A stretch of 40,002 nucleotides of DNA from Oppiella nova (Eukaryota > Arthropoda > Arachnida > Sarcoptiformes > Oppiidae), in NCBI GenBank assembly GCA_905397405.1, contig CAJPVJ010000104.1, forward strand, positions 1 to 40,002, given 5' to 3'. Of this stretch, positions 10,611-20,624 are shown in pieces; the first letter of the stretch is position 1, and each line of letters starts with the position of its first letter. The notes beneath the pieces are model-generated. The model saw only the letters and a list, made by a program, of their open reading frames with translations, did not search any database and was not told where the DNA came from. Made by a program: the position numbers and the translations under genes.

Positions 10611-13048
10611 TTAAATCGTATTCTGTATATATTCATTATATTTGCAGAGAATATATTTATTTAAAAACTCATTTTCATTATTGTTGATTTTAGTAGTAAT
10701 ATTTTCATTATATTCACGCCTAATACGATCTATGTCGTAGATAAAATCTGCATTTTTTATTTTGGTCAATATTTTATTGCAACTTTCAGGTCGCTTCTTG
10801 GGCGAAGGTTGTGACATGGTAAAAATTAATTTTTCTAACGGTTTATATTCCACTGGCCTATTTTAAATAATAATTTATTGTGTTAGCTTGTTAAAAATAT
10901 TTTCGCACATTTTTTCTACAGTAGTACTTACTTCGCATCATCATGTACATCAAAATTAAATAATTCATCGGTAAATATGGCAATACTATAGATATCAGCC
11001 TTTGTATTATATTTTTTGGTGCCTCTTTCAACTTCAGGAGCCCTGTAATTCCTCGTGCCAACCCATCCCGTATTCGTTTGCGATTCCGAGGTCTGTTCTT
11101 TCGCCAAGCCAAAATCACCAAGCTTAATACACCGATTATGCTCCAAATTAAACAAAATCAAAATGTTTCTAGGGTTTAGATCGCGGTGAATTATAGGCGG
11201 TTCTTGGGTATGAACGTATTCAACAGCCTCTAAAATCTCCTTGAACAAATGGTATGCTATAAAATACTCCATACCCAATCCTGAGCTCATATAAAGCGCG
11301 GAATTGAAGTAAGTATTTTTTTTAACAAGTAACTCGCCCAAATTGAACGAGCACAATTCCATTTGAATGTACAGTTCGTTTGGGTCGCCCTGTCCTTGCT
11401 CTGATTCCCGCCAAGAGTCATAATATTTGATCACGTATTCGTCGTTCAGTTTAGATAGTATTTTAATCTCCCTGTACTCTATTTTGCGATCTGAAAATAA
11501 TTATATTCAATTTAATGTAAGTATATTTTGTATGATTGCATTCTTTCAATATCATAGTAAGTGAGTTTATTTATAAACTGCAAATTAAAAATATGAATAT
11601 TTAGCAAATTACTCATTATGAATATTATTTGTATATGTTGAGTGCCCGGAGAACAGGGAGTGTGGCGGACACGCAACGGATAGGATCTCAGTCAAAATTA
11701 CTCCGATCTCAGTGTGAATGTATGTGCTCGTCGGGTACTTTCCCAGTGATAAACAACTATCCGTATAAGGTTGAAATGAATCTTTCGTTTAGATTATATC
11801 CACGGAAACTAGTAGTAGTTTTATTGGGGGGCAGTGTTAGGGGATACTATTTCAAGGGACGAGTAATCTTAGGGGTCGAGCATTTTTAAGGAAAATGTAT
11901 TATTAAGGAAAATGTATTATTAAGGAAAATATTTATAATTTTTTTATTTCAGAAAGATGAATAAGAAGTTTATTATCGCTCTGCTAATTATTGCAACTTA
12001 TTCTCAATTAATTAACACCAAAATCTCACCGAAATATTTTCCTAAATTACTTAAACGTATTATGAAAATGGTAGAGAAGATGGCTACTGATTTCGACCGA
12101 CGCACTATAGACAAAATTCCTGATTACATTATGTTTTCGTATAATCTAACGTTTTTAAAATATTAAAATATTTTACTATTTTATTATACTACGTAATATC
12201 TATTAAAATTTATTAATCATTAAATATTTATAATTATTTTTATAAAGTAATATTTATAATATAATACTAGTTCTTATTATATACAATAAAATGATCTTGG
12301 TCAGCGGGCCTGTATTAGTTCAATTGATTAAATATATTAATATTCAGTTTAATGTCAATTATAAAGCATACTGAACACTTACATTTCTTTCTCTTATTTT
12401 CCATGTATTTAAATAAAATAACCTGTATTACATGGTATGGTATAATAAGAATATCCAGGTCTAGTAAGTGTTCAAATCGGAAATTATGTTGGCGACCCGC
12501 TATAAACATATATATTTTTCAACTAAATCCTACTCATACTATACCAGTCTTAATTACAATACTATCTATAAATGTATTTAATAACAAAAATGTATAGTTA
12601 ATATAACCAGTCGCTACAAATCACCGATTTGGACACCTAGGACATTCACTTAACTTTATATTCTTATTATACTATACGATACAAGTATAATCCAGTTTAT
12701 TTTATTTAAATCACGAAGAACAATTTATCGGAAAGAATTGGTGGTGATATAGAAAAAAATTAATAATATAATACAAACATTGGCAAAATTATTTAACATT
12801 ATACAATGTGAATGATTACTATTGTTAAATAAATACGCCCAACATTAAATATTATAGACCAAATTCAATTTTAAATAAATTAAATGTTAACCTGTGATTA
12901 TAATCTTTTTAATAGCGTATATTTTTCCAGTTTGAATTGATTGCATTTCATACACTAAGCCATAACCACCTTTGCCAATTATTTTTATAAACGCGAAATC
13001 TTTATTAAATTTGTTTTCATCAACCCGTATCTGTTCATTATTATCCAT
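10611..13048 (-). CDS. eIF2-alpha-kinase-like protein kinase 2 (three exons, altered catalytic loop)
   Basis: Exons are 13048-12892, 11490-10932 and 10857-10611. The phases agree (1, then 2) and the total of 963 nt gives 320 aa. Exon 1 carries the glycine loop GKGGYGLVY and YAIKK. Exon 2 carries YREIKIL (alphaC), YYDSWRE, LYIQMELC, IIHRDLNPRN, GDFGLA and RAPEV. The intron positions match those of the two neighbours, so all three arose by tandem duplication. This is the most diverged copy: the activation segment has an extra residue pair (RGTKKYNT) and the HRDLK lysine is asparagine, giving HRDLNPRN. That lysine normally contacts the ATP gamma-phosphate in Ser/Thr kinases, so activity may be reduced. 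Intron 1 is unusually long (about 1.4 kb) and holds an opposite-strand small ORF. Confidence 0.82.
11888..11930. repeat. 17-bp tandem repeat, about 2.5 units
   Basis: The unit AAGGAAAATGTATTATT occurs twice and then partially, just upstream of the small secreted-peptide ORF. Confidence 0.8.
11957..12166 (+). CDS. Possible small secreted cationic peptide, nested in kinase 2 intron 1
   Basis: This 69-codon frame starts with a lysine-tagged hydrophobic leader (MNKKFIIALLIIATYSQL), a credible signal peptide. A short Lys/Met-rich stretch follows (KISPKYFPKLLKRIMKMVEK) that would form a basic amphipathic helix. No cysteines follow. A splice-acceptor-like TTTATTTCAG ends just before the start codon, so a 5' UTR exon is possible. 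AATAAA occurs about 120 bp after the stop. It lies on the strand opposite to kinase gene 2, wholly inside its first intron. I do not recognise a family. An antimicrobial-type role is only suggested by composition, and it may be a chance frame. Confidence 0.35.
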   Translation: MNKKFIIALLIIATYSQLINTKISPKYFPKLLKRIMKMVEKMATDFDRRTIDKIPDYIMFSYNLTFLKY

Positions 13049-14094
13049 TATTATTAATAAACTATAGCAATAAATAGTTTAAAAATAAGCAAAAATAAAT
13101 TAAGATTTTACTGAAACACATTTACAAGCGCTACAATATTATATATTTCTTAAACGTCTATAACATGTAACGTATTTATTATCACTGGAATGCAAAATTA
13201 GGTGTTTATAATCATACTACCTAAGTAACAGATGAAATTGATTTGAGAATGATAAATTCTTATATAACGTTATAAATTATTGCCTTCGTTATGAAAGTAT
13301 TAAAAGATAATATGCTTTAAAAATTAATAATGTTAATTATTTAATGTAAGTTGCATGTGGTTGTGGATTGTGGTGTAGTAAACTAAAACTAAGTTTCATA
13401 AAATGTAAAGTATAGTCAACACACAAATTTTAAAATAAATTATCCAATTGTAAATAAAATATTACACTATTTAATTTTATATTATAAATGTTTATTATAC
13501 ATTAATATTTAATATGAGATACACCAAGCTGAAACGCTCGATGTGTCTGTGAACGCAAACTGTAAACTGAAGTATTTCACATAATAATGTATAGCAATCA
13601 AGTTGGGTATATTATAATATGATGAGAAATACTTCAGTTTACAGTTTGCTTTCATAGACACATCGAGCGTTTCAGAATTGGGCGAATCATATAGAGTACA
13701 TTAATATTTAATTAGAAATATGATTATTAATTAAATTAAAATATCATGTTAAATTAAACTATTTAAGTTTTAATTAATATCTGGAAACGTTTTACATTAA
13801 AAAATACTTAATTTGTAATAAAATGTTGTGCTTCAAATAGTGTTTAGAAAGTTTAAATAAATCAATAATATAGCAGTATAATAGTATAGTATAATTTAAT
13901 TTACCATTAAAAACAACTATTTAAAATTTAAAAAATAGAACACAAAATATTTTTAAATAATGCAAGTTTTATTTTATAAAAGCTATACTTAATCTTAATT
14001 AAGAATTTAATTTTTATAATGCAAATAATGTAAAAACTTAAATTATGTAAACATCTTTTCTACTAGACATTTTGCTTTTTTGCTTAATACAATA
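13049..14094. other. Intergenic DNA between kinase genes 2 and 3
   Basis: AT-rich and non-coding. It holds the 49-bp inverted repeat described separately and the presumed promoter of kinase gene 2. Confidence 0.5.
13529..13675. repeat. Long inverted repeat (49-bp arms, 49-bp loop)
   Basis: The left arm at 13529-13577 is the reverse complement of 13627-13675 with two mismatches. Weaker pairing continues for a few bases into the loop. The arms contain CTGAAACGCTCGATGTGTCT and are richer in GC than the flanks. Transcribed from either strand, it would fold into a stable hairpin. It could be a small foldback element, or a source of small RNA. Confidence 0.9.
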
Positions 14095-15162
14095 TTATTC
14101 ATTAAATTGGCAATCAAAATAATTATTTAAAAAATCATTACTGGTAATTTTCGTTTCATTACTACATTCACGTCTAACCAGGTTTATATCGTACAATATA
14201 TCAGGATCCTTAATTTTGTTCAATATATCCTTGCAAGTCGGTCGATTACCATAAACATACGTTAGCATATCGTTCATTAACTCAATTAACCCGGGATATT
14301 GAGTTGAGCTATAAATAATAAAATTATATTTTATAAAAATAATACTAAGCTATATTTAAAAATTTACTGATAAATATCAATGTTAAACAATTCTTCCACA
14401 AAAATGCCAATACTATAGACATCAGCCTTTGTATTATAGGTCCTCCCACTGGCCACTTCAGGCGCTATGTATTTGTGGGTACCAACACCTCTTGTATGGG
14501 ACTGGGATGCCGATTTATGTACTGTAGCCAAACCAAACCCACCAAGCTTAATACACCGTTTTTGAGCCAAATTAAGCAGCACTAAAATATTTGTCGGTTT
14601 TAGATCCCGGTGAATTATAGGCGGGACCCGAGTATGTAAATAGTCTACAGCTTCTAAAATCTCCTTGAACAAATGGTATGCTATGAAGTACTCCACGTGA
14701 CCGACACCCTTATATGGCTGAGTTTTGAAACAGGTCTTTTTGAGCTGGGTCACGTATTGTAGGTTGAATGAGCATAGCTCCATTTGTATGTAAAGTACGG
14801 CCGGACCTCCCGTTCCCTTTGAGGTCTCCAGCCATGAGTCATAATATTTTACCACATAATTAACATCAAGTTTGGACAGTATGTCTATCTCTCGATTCTC
14901 TATACTTGGGTCTAAAGATATAATTGTAATATAATTAAACAGGCTAACAAAAATTATAAAATAATATGATTAATAGATTTAAATAATTTAGAATTAAATT
15001 ACCTTGTATAGTAATTTTCTTAATAGCATATTGTGTATTATCCTGAATAGACTGTGTTTTATACACAGCTCCAAACCCACCATTGCTAATTATTGATTTA
15101 GGACCAAAGTGTGTGTTAATTTTATTTTCACAAACTGGTATATTTTGGATATTATTACTCAT
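14095..15162 (-). CDS. eIF2-alpha-kinase-like protein 3, probable pseudokinase (three exons)
   Basis: Exons are 15162-15003, 14911-14368 and 14308-14095, giving 918 nt and 305 aa. The frame is fully open, and intron positions and phases are identical to kinase gene 1, its closest relative in the window. YAIKK, YYDSWLE, LYIQMELC, IIHRDLKPTNI and APEV are kept. Two catalytic elements are degraded. The glycine loop reads SNGGFGAVYK, losing its first glycine. The DFG motif reads GGFGLA, so the Mg-binding aspartate is glycine. With an intact reading frame but no DFG aspartate, I call it a probable pseudokinase that could still bind partners. A recent loss before frame decay is the alternative. Confidence 0.85.
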
Positions 15163-15846
15163 TATTACTTTTAGTTAAAGTTACCACAAAATTAATTTAT
15201 ATTATAATCAATGCGTGATCACAAATCCCGTATAAGTTGCTATTTAATACTATTCACATAAGTTAATTCAGCATCAAAATATGTGTTGTTATCTCAGATG
15301 TATTTATTTATCAGTAAAATGGAGTAATAAATAAATAAAGTACCTGTGATTAAAAAAATTACCTAAGCAACCACTGAAATTGATCATTAAATTATGATAT
15401 TTATGTTTAATATATAAGTATACTATAAAAGCTTCCTATTGTAACAATATCTTGAAATGGTTTTCATTATATTTATGTTTAAATTAATTACATAACAAAA
15501 TAAATTAAATGTCATGTTAGCTAAATTATTGGTTATTACTAGAGCCCGGAATCAGTGGAAAATAAGCGTAGAAAATACACTTTTATGATGTATTATGATG
15601 TGCTAATCACTGATAAGAGAGAGATTAAGTTAGATGTGTTATACTAAACCCAAGTCACCTGAAAACAGTGTCTCCCTTCCACTCATTCCAGTTAGATCCA
15701 GACCCAGTCAAAGCGAGAGAGCTCATTTACTATTTGATTATTATTAAATATTAAATTATTATTAATTTTTACAAAGTATTTTAAATAGTTTAAAGTTAAT
15801 ATAGTTAATAAATTACTAATTATAATTGTAATTACATATTGATACC
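15163..15846. other. Intergenic spacer between kinase cluster and secreted-protein array
   Basis: AT-rich. It holds the presumed promoter of kinase gene 3 near 15170-15260. I see no coding sequence. Confidence 0.4.
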
Positions 15847-16388
15847 CAGACCTCAAGATATGGGGTCATTTTTACAGAAACGGAAATTCCCAAAAAATGG
15901 ATTTGTGGCAAAGGGGCAAATGTCAATTTAAATTAGAGTAATATGATTAAAGTGTTTAATCATATGCAATTCAATAAATATTTATTGTAAAAGTAATATA
16001 AAAAGACAACAAACATAGAAATGAGTTTGAATAAAACCTAAGGTTATATAATGTCTTTGCAATAATTGCATGAATTAATATGCTCATATAAATATGTTTA
16101 TTATATTTGAACGCATAAATTATATTTTAATACGTAATTAAGGTTTAAAATTTGTTGTAACGTTAAGAAATATTTATAAAAATGTTAAATTTCAATCTTT
16201 TCGTGAATAAACTGAAGGATAAATATTTTATAATATTTTACGTGATAAACAATGAGTACAGTGAGCCACCCCCAAAATTGTCAAAAACTAAACCAAAATA
16301 TACTTCGTGGCTCGAGCATAATGAATTATTTTTTCCGGAAGATATTAAAGACCAAACTAACGATATTTAATTATATATTAATTATATT
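15847..16388 (+). mobile_element. Truncated copy of the hAT-like non-autonomous element
   Basis: It begins with the same terminal sequence, CAGACCTCAAGATATGGGGT, as the complete element at 19722-20616 and stays nearly identical to it (in reverse orientation) until about 16388. The remaining about 220 bp and the other terminus are missing. It contains a short open frame (16182-16370) whose last 36 or so codons, SEPPPKLSKTKPKYTSWLEH onward, are shared with the full element. A small deletion after the internal ATG fuses them to upstream codons here. The truncated end lies 28 bp before the start codon of array gene A1. Confidence 0.82.
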
Positions 16389-16416
16389 TTTATTATAGTG
16401 TTAATTTGTAACAATT

Positions 16417-17027
16417 ATGATAGCTGTTAATTGGCTAATTGTAGTGATCATGGTAATTGTGGTGTCCGTTAACTGTTACCACGAGTTCATTGATGATGAG
16501 CTAATCGCCGCAATCGATGACAAAACAAAGTCCAAAATGTGTGATCCGAATGTCATTAATGATAATATGGTCGAGAAGTTGGAGAAATGCGATGAACTCT
16601 TTCATAGAAGGCTGGAGAATGAATTTATCAAGGTTAATCAATTGTATTCATTGTAAATATAAATCCAGTTCATTTAATTAATATACTAATTAAAAATAAT
16701 ATTTTCTCCGATAAGCAAACATTATGATTAACGTAAATTCATTATAATTAATTAGCTAGAAAAATTCGAGCAAGAATGCGATAATCACACTGACACATTT
16801 ATGGATAAGTTCACCAAGCTACAAGATGAGCATTATAGACATCATTTATCCGATGTATGCGCTGGTCATCATAAAAAGTGCCATGCTCAAATGAAACAAA
16901 AGGCTCAGGATATTATCACCAAGAATAAAAACGTCCTTAACGTGTGTAGTGAATGATTACAAAAATACTGTAATTTTTACAATTATGTTTCTTATAGGGT
17001 TGCTATAATCAAGTTTTCGGAAATTAA
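16417..17027 (+). CDS. Secreted six-cysteine protein A1 (three exons)
   Basis: Exons are 16417-16632, 16756-16941 and 16998-17027, all phase 0, giving 143 aa. The start opens a hydrophobic signal peptide of about 20 residues. The mature part has six cysteines: two in exon 1 (SKMCDP, EKCDE), three in exon 2 (QECDN, SDVCAG, KKCHAQM) and one in the tiny exon 3 (GCYNQVFGN). The same two-three-one layout and intron phases occur in every intact array gene. Exon 2 is rich in His and Lys and predicted helical, with an N-glycosylation site at DNHT. The second intron uses donor GTGTGT. I know no named family; three disulfides and an extracellular role are inference. Its 5' flank is partly transposon-derived. 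Confidence 0.8.
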
Positions 17028-17532
17028 CTACCAGGGTCAAAAGGCTATAAAAATTATACGGGTTGAACATGATTAAATACATGGATTAACAAATACAGTT
17101 TAAATTAATATTCTCATATTATATTTAAAAAATTAAATTTTATCATTTATTAAAAGTTATAATTGTCAAATTAAAAATTAAAAAAACATTAATTAAATTT
17201 TATTTGTTACGAGTTTGAATCTGTTTGTAATTAGTTTTTAATTACAGCTTCATAATTAAACCTTGACTTTGAAAATAAAGAAATAAATATGTACTCAATA
17301 TTTAATCATGTTGTATCATCTATAAAAAATAATTAAAATTTAGATGTAGTTGATTACAAAATTAATTAAAAAACAATAGATAATTTCTACATTTTAAATT
17401 ATCACGCTATTTATTAATTTCATATAACTTTCAAAGTATAAACATATATACGTCGATATTACTTAATTTAAAAAATAAACCTTTTAAACAAAATCACAAT
17501 TTATTTTTATTTTATCATCAAAATATATAGAT
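17028..17532. other. Spacer between array genes A1 and A2
   Basis: AT-rich; 3' flank of A1 and promoter region of A2. No other feature seen. Confidence 0.5.
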
Positions 17533-18190
17533 ATGAAGTCTATTATTTTATATGAGACAATAATCATGGTGCTAATTTTGTCCGTGTATTGTGACCACGA
17601 GGAGATTGATGACCAAATAATCGCCGCAATTGATGACAAAATTAAGTCCAAAATGTGTGACCCGGAAGTCATTACCGATAGTATCGCCGAAAAATTGGAG
17701 AAATGCGAGGAAATGTATCACAAAAAGTTGGACATAGAGTTTGACAAGGTGATTATTTTTAAATAAATCAAATTATACTGCTAATTCAAATTAAGTTATG
17801 AAAAGACTTAATTTATATTTTATGTGCATGCTATCATAGAATTAATTTATTATTAATAATTGTATATTTATTGCTTACATTTTAATTTTTAAGTTATTAT
17901 CTATTTTCTTAATTAGCTTGGACATTTAGAGGAACAATGCGATAACCATACTGACACGTTTATGGACAAGTATACAAAGCTAAATGACCTACATTATAGA
18001 CATCATTTATCGGATGTGTGCAATGGCCAGCATACAAAGTGCCATGCTCAAATGAAACAACAGGTACAGGATATTGTCACCAAGACTAAAAATACTTTGA
18101 ATGTAAGTTGATAATCACACTTTATAGATAAAATAATTTTTAGTTACATTAATATTACAGGACTGCTATTCGAAAATATTTGGAATATAA
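17533..18190 (+). CDS. Secreted six-cysteine protein A2 (three exons)
   Basis: Exons are 17533-17748, 17917-18102 and 18161-18190, phase 0, 143 aa. Each exon has exactly the length of its counterpart in A1. Signal-type leader MKSIILYETIIMVLILSVYC, then an acidic start (DHEEIDDQ) and the six-cysteine pattern: SKMCDP, EKCEE, EQCDN, SDVCNG, TKCHAQM and DCYSKIFGI. It differs from A1 at many residues while keeping all cysteines and both introns, which suggests purifying selection on the fold. N-glycosylation is possible at DNHT. Function unknown; context says it is a tandem duplicate of A1. Confidence 0.82.
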
Positions 18191-19023
18191 ACCGCAATAA
18201 CCTGGATTAAAAATTTATATTGTTACAAATAATTTTAGGGGTTGACTTTTAGGAGTTTTTAAGACTTTAATACTAACAGACATATAGCTACCTTGGTTAT
18301 AAATAAAAAATTATTGTACATTAACTTTAAATATATTAAGAATATAATATTGAAATTGTACTTTTTAAAAAATAAATAAATCATTTATATATATAATTTA
18401 TAGTTAATTTAATCTTTAAATTTGTAAGCTAATTTATTATATGTGCGTTTAATTAGTTGATTAGTAATTAATAGGTTTGTTATTAAAATAAATTTATAGG
18501 TCGGACTCCCGAGTTTTGCCATTTGTATGCCTGTCAACTGTAGGCCAGTAGCTCTGTTGGTTTAAAGTTAATCAATAATTGTTAGTTATAAATACGGCAA
18601 TTAATTATTGTGTAGAAAATTTATTGCAATATTTTTTTCGATTATTATTTTATTCGTAATAAAATAACAGATTTTATTATTATAATAACTATTTTGTATT
18701 AAATGTTTTTATTTTCATAATGTAAAAACTTCATTTAAATTTATAAATGTAATCAACATATGATTAAATATTGTAATTAAATCGATTAAACGATCTTTTA
18801 TCAAAAAAGTACTTTATTATATAATTTGTAAAACAATTTAAACCCTGAATACATACTGTCTGTATATTCATGTACTGTATGTACAGTATATGTATTAACA
18901 GTTAAGTGGGTCAAAAAAATCTTGCACATTTATATTTTATATGTACTTTATAAAGTGGTTGAAGTAGAATAAATTAGTTATTGTGTGTCTATACTATCTA
19001 ACGATATAAATATTTTTATAAAC
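18191..19023 (+). promoter_or_regulatory. Spacer and 5' flank of array gene B1 with conserved core promoter
   Basis: The block from about 18640 to 19023 is repeated upstream of B2 and, in part, of B3 and B5. It includes a TATA-like TATAAAGTGGTTGA (18949 on) about 25-30 bp before TTAGTTATTGTGTGTCTATA, the probable start of transcription about 45 bp before the ATG. Conservation across paralogues supports a regulatory role, though recent duplication alone could explain it. Confidence 0.45.
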
Positions 19024-19558
19024 ATGATTAAAGCGTTAGTTTTAATTATCTGTGTGTATGTTGTTTCAATGCAATACCTGCGAGACTATAACCCTATACC
19101 CGTTGATATCAGAGAAAAAGTTTGTGAATTCAAAGATTACAATGATGACAATATTAAGAAATTAGTTGTTTGTGATCAGGAATACGATAACAAAACTAGA
19201 CCCTTATATGACCAGATCTGGACAATAATTAACAATTTGAATTCATAATATATTTAATTTCTAAAAATTTATTTAGTATCGAAATACTGTAGGAGATAAT
19301 TGCAAAAAGGAAAGAAATGTAACATTGGCAACGCCCAACGTGATTAATACCAGGTATATGACCAGGGTAATGTACGAATGCAGATATGAGAGCTATTATA
19401 AATGTGAGGATGAAATGTGGAAAGGTCTTCATAGAAAATTGCTCCAGATATAAAAATTAAAAAAGTAATTATATGAGAAATTAAAGATTTTAAGATATTT
19501 TTATTGCTTTTAATTATTTTTGTAGGATTGCTATAGAAGTGCGTTGGGATTGGATTAA
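19024..19558 (+). pseudogene. Secreted six-cysteine protein B1, pseudogene
   Basis: Exon-1-like (19024-19215), exon-2-like (from 19277) and exon 3 (19526-19558) align with intact B genes. Two lesions are visible. The donor after exon 1 reads AT instead of GT (CAG|ATCTGG against GAG|GTCTGG in the paralogues). Exon 2 has lost one base near its end, giving a frameshift and stop before the exon 2 donor. Unspliced, exon 1 would stop at 19248 after 75 codons. The leader (MIKALVLIICVYVVS) and the cysteine contexts VCEF and VVCDQ are preserved, so the inactivation is recent. I describe it as found and do not propose a repaired protein. Confidence 0.78.
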
Positions 19559-19942
19559 TTTCTTATAACCATGATTAAATTGTTGCTATTTTAAAAATAA
19601 ATAAATTGAAATATTCTTGTTAAATTCATTTACTACTCGAGTATATAATATTTATTCACAAAATAACTATAACTCAAAATAATGTAAGCTTTAATTATGA
19701 AATGTATTAATTAAGTAAAATCAGACCTCAAGATATGGGGTCATTTTTACAGAAACGGAAATTCCCAAAAAATGGTTTTTCGAGTCCCCTTTAGCAAATA
19801 AAAATCAATCAAATTTCAATTAAAATAACATTAATATTCATTTATGTATCAAAATAATTGTATATTGATATTAATAAAACATTTGTAAAACAGGATCAAA
19901 TATATAAAACATGGCCTCCTGAGCCTACTAATACCTTTTTGT

Positions 19943-20197
19943 AATTAATATATAATTAAATATCGTTAGTTTGGTCTTTAATATCTTCCGGAAAAAATAA
20001 TTCATTATGCTCGAGCCACGAAGTATATTTTGGCTTAGTTTTTGACAATTTTGGGGGTGGCTCACTGTAAAATTAATATATAATTAAATATCGTTAGTTT
20101 GGTCTTTAATATCTTCCGGAAAAAATAATTCATTATGCTCGAGCCACGAAGTATATTTTGGTTTAGTTTTTGACAATTTTGGGGGTGGCTCACTGTA
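19943..20197. repeat. 127-bp direct repeat inside the transposon (probable assembly overlap)
   Basis: 19943-20069 matches 20071-20197 with one C/T difference, separated by a single A at 20070. The truncated element at 15847-16388 has this segment once. Confidence 0.85.
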
Positions 20198-20209
20198 TGT
20201 ATCAGGCAT
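20084..20209 (-). other. 41-codon open frame within the hAT-like element
   Basis: Starts MPDTYSEPPPKLSKTK and ends EDIKDQTNDI. The coding part is almost unchanged in the truncated copy near 16260-16370, apart from a small deletion after its ATG. No transposase motif is visible. It may be captured host exon sequence or chance. The promoter and product are unknown. Confidence 0.3.
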
Positions 20210-20624
20210 TGTTTATCACGTAAAATATTATAAAATATTTATCCTTCAGTTTATTCACGAAAAGATTGAAATTTAACATTTTTATAAATATTTCTTAACG
20301 TTACAACAAATTTTAAACTTTAATTACGTATTAAAATATAATTTATGCGTTTAAATATAATAAACATATTTATATGAGCATATTAATTCATGCAATTATT
20401 GCAAAGACATTATATAACCTTGGGTTTTATTCAAACTCATATTTCTATGTTTGTCGTCTTTTTATATTACTTTTACAATAAATATTTTTTGAATTGCATA
20501 TGATTAAACACTTTAATCATATTACTCTAATTTAAATTGACATTTGCCCCTTTGCCACAAAACCATTTTTTGGGAATTTCCGTTTCTGTAAAAATAACCC
20601 CATATCTTGAGGTCTGAGTAAAAT

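Larger units (their letters stand above)
19722..20616. mobile_element. Complete hAT-like non-autonomous DNA transposon
   Basis: Terminal inverted repeats of about 58 bp (19722-19779 and 20559-20616, one mismatch) start CAGACCTCAAGATATGGGGT. They are flanked by an 8-bp direct repeat AGTAAAAT (19714-19721 and 20617-20624). Eight-base target duplications and CAG-type ends are typical of hAT elements. The paralogous flank of gene B6 at 28107-28114 carries AGTAAAAT once with no insertion, confirming transposition. The element has no transposase, only a 41-codon minus-strand frame (20209-20084). The 128-bp duplication at 19943 inflates its length; the natural size is about 767 bp. Confidence 0.9.

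Noticed and set aside
11629-11889. 86-codon plus-strand frame within kinase 2 intron 1
   Set aside because: No signal peptide or domain, and it lies partly in short repeated words. At most it could be 5' UTR of the small peptide gene.
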